Positions 1 through 12,602 are shown, counted from the stretch's first letter. The stretch: DNA of 64,000 bases from Siphonodentalium dalli (GCA_032622095.1 CP136063.1:203903934-203967933), one strand, 5' to 3'. Program-made: numbers and translations. The notes: generated by a model not told the origin, from the letters alone.

Positions 1-1719
1 TTCATATTATTTGAATATCAAAATAATTAACACAGGCTTTTGAGTGTCAGATCTATATATACACCCATTTTGATTTGTTCATCATTACATATGTAGGAAG
101 TTTAAGGTATTTCTCTTGTAAATATTCGACAAATATGGTTCACATACTATGTAATCTTTTATCTGGTGACATTCATATATAGTTTATATAGATAACACCC
201 ATCGGTACCAACAACCATCAGTTTATCATACTTGATTTCGAGTTTCGCTTCATATATCACAAATACTGTAATGGAGTTTATGGGTGTTCCGCATAATGAT
301 CTCTTAACAAACCACTGACATTCTCGTGATGCGACAAACCTACTATCTGATTAATTACCACTAGACACGATCTTAATAAACATATCAAGTATTACATCGT
401 AAATCTCAAAACAGAAGAGACAAATATGTTTAAAACCACAAGACACACGCAGAAATCTTTGACCTCTAGACGTATAGACTGGGAAATTTTGAGCATATAT
501 CAACACATTATAAAGTGGAAACACAAAAGAGCGATGCCTATCTTTACTCATAAGTGACTTTTGTGACAACATGATAGAAGGCGATACAAGGGTACAACAT
601 GGGCTAGCAACGAACCACTTTTATCTTCCGGTAATTACTGTGAAAATTCCTATGCTACAGTGTCTGATCGTCGCTCACTAAAACGGAGATAATAATCTAG
701 TGATGGCTAAATTAGTACAGACTCATACGGACGCTCACAATCATCGATGACTAACACCGATTATCATCCCATTAAAAGTACCCGGATAATAAGATGTTAC
801 ATTCCCCCTCTCGATTGGCGATGGGAAGGTACCAAGGGCCGGACTAGGTCTCCGTCACGCCTCGAACATCAAAGTTAACTTGATTTTCCTTCCTTTATTC
901 GCTAATGCGCGATGGAAGATCTTGAAATAAGCAAATTGTCGCCAGCGAGTATACGAGTTTATAACACTGAAGCCCGAGGCAGACTATACTGTTTCTGCTT
1001 GTGTTTCTTGATCTGAGCATTACCATTGGAGTTTGTGTCGTTTGTATCATCAATATCTTGCAGCGCAAACGTCTCCTTAAAGTATCCTTTGATCATTATA
1101 TTTAATATCGGAATGACGTTAAATAAATGAATACACGCCCGTCGTTTTTCCACATAAAATCTATCTTTACCAGCTGTATGCCAATCTCGTTTTTTCCCGC
1201 ACAGGACGCCAGCATATAAGTCGGGACGTGATCGACCTTTCGTTAACTTGTTATACGTTGTCAAACGGCAAGACAGAGTTAAGTAACTTCGCGCTATACG
1301 TTGGTTTGATCACGGTCATGTCCTCATACCCCAACGAATATGCTGATTTCGTTTCGTGCGTGTTTTTTTCTTTTTGTCTATTTTTTTTTCTTTCTCTTAT
1401 CTGTATTTTTTACTTCTTATTATTGTTTTTTTTCTATCTGGTTTTATTTTTAGGCGATCTATCTGTTTCTCTTTTTTTTCTGATAATATACATTATTAAA
1501 TATATATATGATCATGAAGCATGTAAATACCAGTAAAGCTTTATATCTACTCTCCTATGATGGAGGTCAATAAAACATCTCGAAGACACAACGTAATTTA
1601 GAAGCTGTGGAGTCTGATTATGAAGGATTTTGACCATTCGTTTGTCGTTCGTTTTATCTTGAGCCTTGAAAAGTCCTGCGCTGCACAGACCAACATCAAA
1701 GGCAAACTACCAGGCAGAG
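1..1719. other. AT-rich sequence without an assigned feature
   Basis: I see no gene, RNA or recognisable repeat. A strongly T-rich stretch occupies about 1359-1480. The short open frames are random in composition. Confidence 0.6.
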
Positions 1720-1983
1720 TTCATTTCCCTGCTACGCTGGTCTGGCAACTCCCAACACGTATACGAAGAATATGATGAAATGTCTTATTTTTTACACTTT
1801 GCTCGGTTAAAATTCATTCTGCATTATTCTGAGAATTTCTGAACTGTTCATACTCAGGAATTTGGAAATTGGCTAGATCAAATCAGAGTGAATTGTAACC
1901 GAGCAAACTCTTAAATAAAAAAAATGTGAGATTACGTATATACGTGATGGCAGTGGTCAGACCAGCGGAGCGAGGGGACTGAA
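1720..1983. mobile_element. Inverted-repeat element, family J (copy J1)
   Basis: The left end CTGCTACGCTGGTCTGGCA and the right end, read in reverse complement (CGCTCCGCTGGTCTGACCA), form roughly 45-base imperfect terminal inverted repeats. J2 at 3728 has the same ends and a similar interior (GTGAATTGTAAC). It has no coding capacity and is probably a MITE; no clear target duplication remains. Confidence 0.6.
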
Positions 1984-2770
1984 CATTACAGGCCAAGTTC
2001 GAATATGGGTTCTGTCCAATTATTTTCACACGAGTTACGACCATTTTTCGTTTTAGAATTTGACCGCATTTTGGCACTGAAATTAGGGGTATATCAGATA
2101 TTCTTGTAAGCTCAAATTATTATTTTATTTTGTGGTAGTACAATTCGAAATGGCTAAAGTGTGTATTTTGCCACGCCCTAGCGATGCTTTTGTTTTCCAA
2201 TGGTATAATTTCTATCACTTCAAACAGTCCTAAAAATGGTATAATTTTAGACTTGAAAAATTGTACCTTAAATTCATTTTGCGACGAACTTATAGAATCT
2301 TTAGTGTTGGTTGCAGCATGGTTCGTCAAAAGAGACAAGCTGGGAAATGGTATAAGGTCTAAAATGATGTTTCCGGTAACACACCCGCCCCAAGTTCAGA
2401 TATCAACCCCTATCATAATTTTATCGAACTTGTACAAAAATAAACGTTAAAACCCAAACACAACTAGCGTGAATCGATCTCTGATCGTACTAAAACTGTG
2501 CTGATCAGTCGCCGATCTGCATTATTTACACCGAAAGTTGGTGTTTTAAGATTTGGGCGCCGTTGTGTGTATAGGTCAGTTTTACCGTCGATTGATGTCG
2601 CGATTGTTTTTGATTAAAAATACTTCCAAAGCTTCATTGTCGCTTCCAATACCAACAGCATAATGTGCCCATTATATTCAGAAGTAATTCCATATGCATA
2701 CAAACAAATATAATTTTCACCTGCTTGCCCATGCATTTTCCACTAATGTTACCATACACATCACTATTCT
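1984..2770. other. Intergenic sequence with a shared dispersed segment
   Basis: About 2160-2200 contains the run TTTTGCC, CACGCCCTAGCGATGCT that recurs near 27890-27915, and about 1992-2010 contains CCAAGTTCGAATATGGGT that recurs near 39108. These belong to the diverged dispersed repeat described at 27590-27960. I see nothing else assignable. Confidence 0.45.
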
Positions 2771-2831
2771 TTTAGAACACGAAAATGTAACAGATATAGA
2801 ACGCATAAAATATATCAGAACACATGCCAAA

Positions 2832-2904
2832 CAGAACGTGTTCTGGTTAGAGAACACATGTGTTCTGAGCAGAACACAGGTGTTCTCTAACCAGAACACG
2901 TCTG
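2832..2904. repeat. 73-bp near-perfect palindrome built of GTGTTCT half-sites
   Basis: The segment reads almost identically on both strands and is composed of AGAACAC / GTGTTCT heptamers. More heptamers are scattered from about 2774 to 2985 and again at 3560-3650. It may be the core of a foldback element. Confidence 0.8.
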
Positions 2905-3727
2905 ATGTGTTCTGATCAGAACACATATTACGCGTCGGTAATGAACACCAAAATGTGTTCTGACAACAATTAGAACACATATGTTCTGAAATAGTAAAAT
3001 TTGTCAGTAATTTCCCATTTATGCATTAATTAGAAATAATGTTACAAGTCTGTTTACTGGAAAATACTGTATATATATGGCAGAAACAGGAATCGGTTTC
3101 ACTGGATATGTTTCACCTTATAGACAAAGTCAAATAATATATTTCTACTCGATATGGTATTTAATACATGTAAACTTTAACTTATCAAATAACAATATAT
3201 ATTTTCTGAAAAAGTCAAATATGCCTATATCTGATTTCCACATTGAGGTTTACGATTATAATAAATGGTATGTTCTAAAATGGTTGAAGGTAGACATACA
3301 TGAAACTTGTACATTTCTGCATTTAATGAATTTCTTAACGATTTCCTGAAATACTGTAAACAGTTTGATGTTGTCAAAGCACATGGCAGAAACAGGAATA
3401 TTATCCAATAGAAAGTTCACCTAAACAAAGTTCATTGTATGTTTTTATTTAGTTTGATACGGTATGCGTTGGTACGATAACCACCACACCCACATCTCAA
3501 CATGAATTCGTTTAATAGAGACTTTCAGCCCGGTGTACATCATTTCCAAATGTTCAGAACTGTGCTTTTCTGTAAGCAGAACACTAATGTTCTAAATCAG
3601 ATCCATTTGTGTTGATTACAGAACAAATATGTTCTACTCAGAACACGTCATGGTAGGGTTCCGTTCTATATATATATACTTAGAACGCATCCGACACGTT
3701 ATGCGTCCATTGTTTTTACATTGAAGG

Positions 3728-3925
3728 CACAGTCCAATCTCTTGCTACGCTGGTATAACCACTGCCACCATGTACACAAAATGTGAGGAAATCACTCAGT
3801 TTTATTAAGTCTTTTGTAATTGGATGAATTGTAACTGACAAAACACTTATATAAATGTTTGATTTAATTACGATAATAAACATGATGGCAGCGATCAGAC
3901 CAACGTGCATAGCGAGGGGACTGAA
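3728..3925. mobile_element. Inverted-repeat element, family J (copy J2)
   Basis: The left end CTTGCTACGCTGG and the right end AGCGAGGGGACTGAA match J1, as does the GATGAATTGTAACTGAC interior. The copy is short and diverged, and its right end abuts element K. Confidence 0.6.
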
Positions 3926-3927
3926 CT

Positions 3928-4824
3928 CACCCCATGCATCCGAATATGCTCGTAGCGGAAGACATGCTCGTAGCGGAATAACCACATGGCCCGCGATTTG
4001 CACACCGTTCACGGTTAGACACATGTTGCACCGAAACCAACACATACCAGTGGTTTACGGTGGTGGTATTATTTGTGGCTATAATTTACCCAACTGTACA
4101 TCAAACTTCTTTAAACATGGACGCAGTTTAATCCTATTTTACCGGGAAGTTAGGCCCAAATTTGTGGCAAAATTTGCATTTCTTACATAAAATTACGATT
4201 TCTGTGGCAACAGCCCAGACAATCTAGTCTTTTCATACATTGCTATTTCAGCGGATATTCCCTTAATATAATAGACAACATTTCCAGTCATGTATCTACA
4301 TTTTCCATAGTAAAATATAACCATATATGCAGGTCATAGCAAGTAAATATGGTATGTCTATAGCAGTGATATAGCAGTGATATAGCCATTCCCCAAAATC
4401 GAGTGAGTGCCTCCATGGAAACTAATTTTTCGGACACTAATATGATTGACATCGCAAACATGTCCAGTTCATTTTGAAGATAAGATATCATATTACTTTG
4501 AGAGACTGTATATATATGTTATATAATGTGTCAATACAAAGATTCATTAAAATTTGATAAAACTTATATTGAGTAAGTATTTTAGGTCATAATTTTCGTA
4601 TAAAACCCGATTACCGAACAGTAATATGCAAATTGCGGAAACCACAACCGCTCATTTCTGTAGACCGATTATCGCTGTTAACGTTAAAAAAAATCAAGGT
4701 AAAATAAACCGTCTTTTTATGAAATAACTTACGACAACTAAAGACGATGTGCAAATCGCGGGCCATGTGGTTATTCCGCTACGAGCATGTCTTCCGCTAC
4801 GAGCATATCCGGGTGCATGGGGTG
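3928..4824. mobile_element. Element K with 76-bp terminal inverted repeats
   Basis: The arms at 3928-4003 and 4749-4824 are inverted copies with only two mismatches in 76 bases. Each arm contains a duplicated CTCGTAGCGGAA motif and ends in GCGATTTGCAC. The 745-base interior is AT-rich with no convincing ORF. This looks like a young non-autonomous DNA element or foldback; no obvious target duplication is visible. Confidence 0.75.
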
Positions 4825-6697
4825 GAACTGTCATACAGCGTGGATCCATGTATCCACGATGTGCGGAATATAAGCGATTGTGTCCTGAAGGTTACAATGA
4901 AATAATACGATTGGTAGCGCCCTCCAACGGATTTTGGGCTAAGATGCAGGAGATAATTAAAACAATTCCGGGGCCTGGTTGGTTAAATAGTATAGTTTTG
5001 ATGTCTAAACATAAAATAATCCAGTCACTCCTCTTGAAATATCAGACGCCAAACAAAACATTGGCACACTGTAAAGCACGTGGCTCCTAGTTTGAATTTT
5101 TTTGGTGTGAGGTAAAAAATGTCAATATGTTTTTCATGCAATTCTGACTCTAGATTATAAATCCGAATTCTAAAGGTACGTGCCATGCCTGACGACAGGA
5201 TTTTTTTTCATGTAGAAACTTTGCGCATATCCTGGTGATCCTACTCATTTATCACAATTCGTGGATACTCAGGACTGCAGACCGTTCTAATGTTAACAAT
5301 GAGGCCTATGGGAAATAATTACTTCACTGTGACAGACAACCAGTCGGTAAGATCATTTCTGAAATGTTCTTGTTTCTTCTCGACAGGTATAAAACTGTGT
5401 TTGGTAAAGTTTGTATCCAAGGGACGGATTCTTTTGTTTTATTGGGTTTTTAAACTACGAGGTGAGGAATCTCGGTTTGTTTACATTATGAATATTCTGA
5501 TTCCGATCACGGGATCAGAATCAGACTAAGATTACCACGAAATAACGATTACGGTCTGTTCGTTTACGGAACCATATTGGACGTAGTGTAATCTGTAATC
5601 AGTAATCGGAATCAAACCACGAAAACACGCATCGAAAGTATACGCGCTCCTTCCGATCTGCAAAGACGAACCACCCAATATGATCATTCTGAAATGTTCT
5701 TGTTTCTTCTCGGCAGTGTATAAAATTGGGTTTGTTGAAGTTCAAAAGCCATAAAATCTTATTTTAATTGTTCGGCATGTTTGCCACGTGAAGTGAAACA
5801 GTCTCGTTTGGTTTGATCTCAACAATCACCTTCTTAAAAGCTTGTAATACAGTGGCCGTGTGTGATAATCGAGCGACGTTGTTTACGACTGATCTACACG
5901 TGCTGTGTATCGAGAATATCTGACCTCGGGCTATGGTTTCTGCTAATGTTTGCAATTAATTTTATGATATATCAGATTTTTGATGTAAATTCAGGCTTTA
6001 ATATGTCAGGCGTTGCAAGTGTGGTGATGCAATAATTACGAAATGAAGTGCCCACGCGATCAATATCAAAATTCGCCGGTCGTCCGATTCTCGCTTTTCT
6101 CTGGGTCCCTTGTCGCTCAATTGGGAAAGTCGGCGGAAGCCGTCAAATTGGTTATAATGGTGTAGATATGAGAGAATAAACTTGATACTGCAGGGCGCTT
6201 GTTGGTCAACAGCATCGTCTGTTTTTATATAGATATATATATAACTAATACATACCAAACCCTATATATATAGACCATAATATTTAAAGGCATAGTCTAT
6301 GCTATATGCGTATTTGATTTGTTTAGGCATAAAATGTCATCTGTTTCAGATTTTAAGAAAACTCAATAGCTGGACATCATACTGAAAAAACAACATACAC
6401 CAAAACGTATAACATTTATATATATGATCCAACATAACACTGGTACATCCGTATGCACGTACCATGGGACTGGTACGTCCGTATTACTCTGGCATATGAC
6501 TGGTATACATCCGTATGCCTATCAACCTTCTGGCATAATCATAAAGATCACCCAGAACATAAGAAGTGCTCGTAATCACAATGGTGCATACCTAGCATCG
6601 TTAGTGTCATATTTGGATCTATGATTTTAGAATACAGAACATATACAACAGAGATAGAGGATCTGTAATGAGTCGCAATTCTATACGACATTTACAA
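4825..6697. other. Intergenic sequence with a local duplication
   Basis: A block of about 60 bases containing GAAATGTTCTTGTTTCTTCT occurs at about 5355-5415 and again at 5688-5750. A short imperfect triplication of ACTGGTACATCCGTATG lies at 6436-6520. I see no gene. Confidence 0.5.
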
Positions 6698-6780
6698 TGT
6701 ATTAACCGAGTGCACTAAAATATATTCGGGCCGAGCTTGAATGAAGCTCGAATCGAATTTAGTGGACGAGGCTAATACAT
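6698..6780. repeat. Imperfect hairpin
   Basis: TGTATTAACCGAGTGCACTA on the left pairs imperfectly with TAGTGGACGAGGCTAATACA on the right across a GAGCTTGAATGAAGCTC inner stem. No second copy was recognised. Confidence 0.55.
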
Positions 6781-6933
6781 TTCGCATATAATTGCGATGA
6801 ATTTTATATCCTTTTTTATCATACAATCACATTTTAGCGAGAAAAAATGATCTCGAAACGGCTGGGGTTAAAAAAAAATAATATTGATTTCCTTATCACA
6901 ACCAAAGAGGGAGTGAAGACAGCTTCAAGAAAA

Positions 6934-7056
6934 AATATTTTGCACTAATCCATGGCTCAAATTCATACATTTGTTGCATATTTTTAAAGTTATTGAAACT
7001 AAACTGAGCAACAAAGCCAACAATGGCATTATGTGATGAAACTCATAGGCCCCCTT
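6934..7056 (-). mobile_element. TTAA-type element, family H fragment (H4)
   Basis: GCACTAATCCATGGCTCAAA, then TTCATACATTTGTTGCATAT and a GGCCCCCTTT end, match one arm of the intact H element at 17713-18049. The middle is diverged. Confidence 0.55.
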
Positions 7057-7468
7057 TGGCGAGTAATAATTTAGGCAGTATCGACGAATCCTTTATTTTT
7101 GTTTTTAGTATGACAATATTTAAGATTTTAAGAAAATAACTAAAGGAATGTTTAAAAGATTTATAATTGACAATTTAGATAAATAAATAGCAAGGCCCCT
7201 GTCCTAAATACGACATCTAACAGATCCTGAATCCCGGCATCCGAAGGGGGGTCGCTTCCCTTATCTATTGAAATCTCGGGGAAAAACAAGAATCTCCCAT
7301 CAAATAGTAATATAAAACCTAATATAAATCCAGTTTCAAGTGGACAATTTGAACGAGGTTCCTGCGTGCTTCCGGTTTCATGTATCCGCGATCCAATTTT
7401 TATGCCGTTGGCCCGTAAACTTTCGAAAGTCAACTTGTTATGATTTTTGAAGGCCCCTTGCGAATTAT

Positions 7469-7873
7469 AAGGTTACGTTCATACACTGGCAAGTTGCACG
7501 GTATGGTTTGCAGGAATTTTGTCGTAGAAAACGATATGGTGCCATAATATGAACGGAAACAAACACATAACGTGCATCTGTGCCACAGATAACTACGTGC
7601 GAAGTTCCGCCTGTATAGCGATGCTATCGAAATTTGCCTGTAAATATCATGCAATTATGTCGCAAGAATAAATCATACAGGCATTTGAAGGCAAATTCCA
7701 ATAGCACTGTTACAAGTGGAATTATATAAAAGTTACTTCTCACTTCTTTCACTTTGGTAAAGATGTATGTTATTTGCACGGTTCCGTTCATATCCTGGCA
7801 CCATGTGGTTTTCTATGACGAAATGCCCGCAAAAACATACCGTGCAAACTTGCCAGCGTATGAACGTAGCCTT
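7469..7873. mobile_element. Long-TIR element, family F (copy F1)
   Basis: The ends AAGGTTACGTTCATAC and GTATGAACGTAGCCTT are the tips of about 90-base inverted repeats that also contain GGCAAGTT, a GCACGGTATG motif and GAAAACGATATGGTGCC. About 400 bp in all with no coding capacity. Four more copies or parts lie at 38.2, 48.0, 54.2 and 59.8 kb. No target duplication is clear. Confidence 0.7.
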
Positions 7874-9560
7874 AGTCAGTTTTGTATACTTCAGCCACAT
7901 TTTTGTATTTGGGTAATAGTTGGTGCATGTGTTGGGTAGCCAACTCCAGGAAAAAGTACTCAGGTTGACATTTGCGTTGTTTTTTATATCAAATAAATAG
8001 ATAGTGTGTATAAAGTAACGGACACATTCACTCTGGCTTGGTCTTCCTTTATCTTTCTGTTCAATGTTTTTTTTTTTTTGCTCGATATTTTCGTGCATCG
8101 CAAATATTTCACGGACATGTGCGCTATTATACAACTACGTGTAGTACATGTACATGCACTAATATAGTATACACCACAATCGACACATTAAAACGACGTT
8201 ATTATAATTATTTATCTTCCCCTAACAATTAATGGTTTCATGACATAAGTACTAGAAGTGGATGTGCCTTCAATTAATATATTAATATTACATATACTAT
8301 TATATAAATTATTCGACTGTGGAATGTGCTTTTGCAATGTGTTTGTATTTAAATTTGTATATATCACATACAATATTAATTTTATTGGTTTATTGAGATT
8401 AAAGAATTGATTGAGGTTTTGATCACACACTTTTCACAGAAATATCGTATCTGGTCGGCTGGGGCATGGGTAACGATTTTAAAAATCAACAGCTATTATC
8501 CCTATAATCGGTGAAATAACAATAACATAAAATATGTAGGATGAAACCATGCACAATGGTCAAATGTAGTACCCAAATCACAGATTTTCAAATGTGGGCA
8601 CACAAAATACCAAAAAAATGTGGCGATATTTATGCCGAAGGATTTAGTATTATACTACCAAATTGTTTTTCGCAATTGATGTAGCGAGATGTTATACCTA
8701 ATATAAATACAAATATGTGAATGTGTTCTCCAGTATATTCAATGCGCATGTTGCTCTATGGCATGAATTACCTTTCAATAGCTACATGTCACGAACCCAA
8801 AGTGGACATCACTGTTGGTTGAACTACAAGTTTTGCTTGTCAAATGATACATGTACTTACGGAATGGATTTCATATGTGATATCTATAATCCTGATTTGA
8901 TATTAATAATTATTGTTGATAATATATAAATGACTGTGATTTATTGATGTGCATGACACCATTTGTTAATATATATCTTAATGTACCTATTGTATCGATA
9001 CATCATCCGGAGATATCAATAAATCTATAATTATATGGGAGGATGGATATATCTTAAGAAATTCACTACACGCGTATTCTTCTGCGAATCGACCATTTGC
9101 ACGAAAAGTGGGTGCAAAATTAACTGGTGTTTAATAAATAATAACTTGAAAATGCACGCACCTACATGCCTGTTATCATAATGATACTTTTGTATGCACT
9201 ACCATCACCCGTTAAATATGACATTTCCAGTCCACGTAACATAAGTGAAACTACTCCGAGTCCATTAAGATAAGGAATTTATCAAAAAAACAAACTCCTG
9301 GTCAAAGTGGATTTTTATTTAAATTTTGAGTATTTTACCTTATCTTGATTTAATGGCTACATGGTTGGTAATTTTATAACAAATATTAATTTGTTGCCTT
9401 TAATTGTAATGGTTATTTACGGCGCCTAATTCATCCCAAACAGGTGGTAAAGTGGGCCTATTAGAAGGATTTTTGACAAATAGCTCATTAATTGGAGTCT
9501 ATATCAAATATGTATGCCTAGTATCAAGGCAATTCGTATATGTGTAAAGCGCGATACTTT
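7874..9560. other. Intergenic AT-rich sequence
   Basis: I see no gene or RNA. The stretch is rich in TATA and AAT runs, with a T12-type tract near 8067. Confidence 0.5.
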
Positions 9561-9633
9561 TTTCACACTAACAATCGAAATGTTGTTCGCTTTGATATAA
9601 ACTACCACTTTATGTCATTCAATATATGTAGGG
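9561..9633. repeat. 73-bp segment also present at 18094-18168
   Basis: The block from TTTCACACTAACAATCGAAA to ATATGTAGGG is nearly base-for-base identical with 18094-18168; I count one clear difference (AACTACC versus AAGTACC). The flanks of the two copies are unrelated. Confidence 0.85.
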
Positions 9634-9675
9634 TACAAGTTTTAAAGTGACACCTAATGTTCTGACCTCATTTAA

Positions 9676-9933
9676 ACCATTTCTATACTAAATGGATTCT
9701 TCCATTCTGTTATCAAATTATAAATTGGAACTGTCTATTATTCATTTGGAGGGGCGTTCAGGTAATACAAATATACTACAGACAGAAAAACTGATAATAC
9801 AAGGGCAGAGTTATTCATATTCATACGCATAGGAAATGTTCAGATAATAAGTTCAACAAACGACCTATGAACTTACTATATGAACCTTCCCTGGGGGAAA
9901 TACTCGTCAATGAGTATTTCGTATAGAAAGTAT
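9676..9933 (+). mobile_element. TTAA-type element, family D (copy D1)
   Basis: The left end TTAA (9672-9675) precedes ACCATTTCTATACTAAATGG and the right end is GTATAGAAAG. It holds the family's internal AAATGTTCAGATAATAAG palindrome and ATTTGGAGGGGCGTTCAGG. The right TTAA is lost. Confidence 0.65.
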
Positions 9934-10261
9934 AAACATAGTAAGTGTTTGCTGATAATCATCACGTGCATGGGTTAGCAAAGTATTTAAATGGAATATT
10001 ATACGGAATATACCCCCCAGGATAACATGGGTTGATAGAGATTATGGTGTCAGAAGAATAAAAAGAATCCTTTTTAACAAAAAAGGACGTTCGTTGTTTT
10101 CAATGAAACGGCAAAAATTAGGAGCGTTTGAAAACAAATTTTTCGCTCACTTTCGGTCATTATTTTCAGAGAGGATAGCATATTTGTAATTGTGTTGTAT
10201 GATTTGTGTATATTATTTTAGTCAGAGCAGAGTAGTGACAAAAACGAATAATTACCTTTAA

Positions 10262-10528
10262 CCCTTTCTATACTAAAGCATCATTGACGAGGAGTTACCC
10301 CATAGTAAATGTTCAGATAATAAGTTCAACAAGTGACCATAGGTAGTTTGTTGAACTTATATTATCTAAACATTTCCCTCAACAAATGTGGCTCCTTCTG
10401 CACTTTTATTTATCTGTCGTCTGTTTTTATCACATTTACAGTTTTTTTACACCCCTCCAAATGAATAATAGACCTTTCATATGTGCACTTCTTGACTGAC
10501 TGGGAGAATCCATTTTGTATAGAAAGGG
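10262..10528 (-). mobile_element. TTAA-type element, family D (copy D2, intact)
   Basis: The termini CCCTTTCTATAC and GTATAGAAAGGG are flanked by TTAA at 10258-10261 and 10529-10532. A central palindrome (AAATGTTCAGATAATAAGTT against AACTTATATTATCTAAACAT) fills the middle. At 267 bp it cannot encode a transposase. Confidence 0.85.
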
Positions 10529-10575
10529 TTAATTTCAGGCTTGATTATTACATGCGTATGTATGTGCTTCTTTAA

Positions 10576-10822
10576 CCCATTCTAAAATAAATGGTTTCTC
10601 CCATTCAGTTATAAAGATATACATTGGAATGGTCTATCATATATGTGGATGGGTGTTCAGGATAAATTAGCAGACGATATATAGTCAGACGAAAAGGTAA
10701 TTAAAGTGCTGACGGGTTCATACTCATTGGTTGAAAATGTTCAGATATTAAGTATGTTGAACTTATTATCTGAACATGTCCTATGAGATCTAGTCATCAA
10801 TGAGTATTTAGTAAAGAAATGG
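10576..10822 (+). mobile_element. TTAA-type element, family D (copy D3)
   Basis: It starts after TTAA (10572-10575) with CCCATTCTAAAATAAATGG and contains the same AATGTTCAGATATTAAG palindrome. The right end is decayed (TTGA at 10823-10826). Confidence 0.7.
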
Positions 10823-10886
10823 TTGAAATGATACACTGAAAAGATGACAAACATAAAAATCCACACGATTCGTTTAGTCGTACAAG

Positions 10887-11098
10887 TACAGTAATGCCCT
10901 AAATAATCGACTCCTTAACAGCAGAATTATGGGTAACTTTTCAGGATTTAGTCGGAAATATGGCTTGTTGCCATTCATCAGACAGCTCTGTGAGAGCTTT
11001 CCTATGAATGGCAACAAGCCATATTTCCTACTAAATCCTGAAAAGTTACCCATAATTCTGCTGTATTTAAGGAGTCGATTATTTAGGGCATTACTGTA
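10887..11098. mobile_element. Family B palindromic MITE (copy B1, intact)
   Basis: Termini CAGTAATGCCCTAAATAATC and its inverse, both carrying GACTCC / GGAGTC inside, are flanked by TA. The interior is one long palindrome (arms TATGGGTAACTTTTCAGG...GCCATTCAT). TA flanks and a 212-bp length fit a Tc1/mariner-derived MITE. Confidence 0.85.
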
Positions 11099-11115
11099 GT
11101 TCCTAAAACTTCTTG

Positions 11116-11611
11116 TGGTGAGAGCTTTCCGATGAATGGCAACAAGCCATATTTCCGACTAAATCCTGAAAAGTTACCCATGATTCTGCTGTGCATGGTT
11201 AACCCTTTACCCAACAGAACGGCCCTGTGCCAATGCATTCTCTTATATATGCGAGTCGACCATAGGTCGCCTCGCATATATAAGAGAATGCATTGGGTTA
11301 ACACATTAAAAATTATAAAATTGTTAAAGAATGTAAGAAAAAATGGTAAAGATTTTTTTAGGCCAATGCATTCTCTTATATATGCGAGGCGACCTATGGT
11401 CGACACGCATATATAAGAGAATGCATTGGCACAGGGCATAACTGTAACCATCACAATGTGGTCAATGAGCCGGTTCCAATGATATCCATATTTGTATGGT
11501 TTTATTGAGACAGACCCAAGATAATTTAGGCTGTTGAAGCTTTATTTGGCCGGTTTTGGCCGGTTTGTTGGGTAAAGGGTTATGGAGTCGATTATTTAGA
11601 GCATTACTGTA
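11116..11611. mobile_element. Family B element, half copy (B2), split by element A1
   Basis: The right half of B (GATGAATGGCAACAAGCC to the GGAGTCGATTATTTAGAGCA terminus) is present, and element A1 is inserted at the internal TTAA site just before GGAGTCG. The left half is missing, so B1 and B2 lie almost in tandem. Confidence 0.8.
11203..11579 (+). mobile_element. TTAA-type element, family A (copy A1), inserted in B2
   Basis: The termini CCCTTTACCCAACA and TGTTGGGTAAAGGG follow TTAA at 11199-11202 and precede TTAT (mutated TTAA) at 11580-11583. It holds two inverted copies of the 69-bp palindromic core separated by an AT-rich spacer, then a GGCCGGTTTTGGCCGG motif near the right end. One arm has a substitution (CGACACGC). 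Confidence 0.9.
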
Positions 11612-12236
11612 TATGATTTAAGTATTGATCTCGTTCTAAGTAAGAACTGTATAAATAAAGACAGAGAAATATGTAAAATACAACAGTGAAATTTTACATT
11701 ATTTAGAAGGAGCGGATGTCGAGTCACGAAATTACATTATAGTAGCTATCAGTATGTTCGTGCATTCGCATTGTCACCACGTCCTCACATCGAGCAAAAT
11801 GAAACCTGATAATCGGTGAATATGAAATAAAGAATTTTCCATTGTGTTCGCATTGTGCTTTAACAATTATATAATGTTTGTTTGAGTCTCGAGTTGGAAA
11901 AGTCAGTAAGTTTGTCAAACACTTAACTTCGCGTGGTGGCATCCTGGGTTTGAGAGGTTTTGACGCGTGTTCGTGCTTTGAGAATCGCAATTCCTCTTCA
12001 CCACAGACAACAAAGCTGCTGTCAAGGCACTGAACCCCACGTGTCAACGATTACGTGATTTTTTTTTCTTGAAATCGAAGCCAATATTTAAAACAAAGAG
12101 CCATGTAATCTTTCGGATTAGATATGCCTACACGATTTGTCGCCATTCGCAACACAATTTTCCGCTGACCAGACAAAGGTACCAAGAGCACCACCATACA
12201 TGTACATGACTGAATGAGTTAGATACATAATCCGAA
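11612..12236. other. Intergenic sequence, nothing assigned
   Basis: I see no gene or repeat boundary here. The region is AT-rich with ordinary base composition. Confidence 0.4.
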
Positions 12237-12240
12237 TTAA

Positions 12241-12386
12241 CCTTTTCAGTGCCAAGTCCGATGCATTGATGGAAAGAGCTCTTAGAGCTCTTTCCATCAA
12301 TGTATCACATTATTATAATCAATAAATTTGAAAAATGATCAAGGAAATATGGGTTGATACAAAAATCGGACTTGGCACTGCAAGGG
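12241..12386 (+). mobile_element. TTAA-type element, family C (copy C1)
   Basis: The termini CCTTTTCAGTGCCAAGTCCG and its inverse (CGGACTTGGCACTGCAAGGG) lie between perfect TTAA duplications (12237-12240, 12387-12390). Its core is a perfect 16-base-arm hairpin (TTGATGGAAAGAGCTC, TTA, inverse). The subterminal GATTTTTGTATCAACCCATA (in reverse complement) is shared with C2 at 60403. Confidence 0.9.
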
Positions 12387-12602
12387 TTAACTCTCCTAAA
12401 TTACTATTTCATTGGCTTTGTGGGGTAAAATATAGTCGATTCGAGTCCAGGAACACACCCATCAAAGCTCAGAGTTATCAGATATCGATTTTTGAAATCT
12501 GTCATTTTTCACCACCTGGAAATATTCGACGAGCCGACCGATATACTCTCGATCCAAATTGCGTTGAACAAAATATTGATATATAATACATTTTGGAAAA
12601 CT

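Noticed and set aside
2770-2985. AGAACA / TGTTCT words as steroid hormone response elements
   Set aside because: The canonical element needs a 3-base spacer; here the palindromes are AGAACAC-NN-GTGTTCT, with 4 bases between the hexamers, and the words are part of a long palindromic repeat.
11083-11454. Open frames over the A-element palindromes
   Set aside because: The same frames recur on both strands in every A copy because the sequence is palindromic, and they do not extend beyond the element.
12430-12450. B-box-like GATTCGAGTCC suggesting a tRNA or SINE
   Set aside because: No matching A box or cloverleaf at the right distance, and no second copy.
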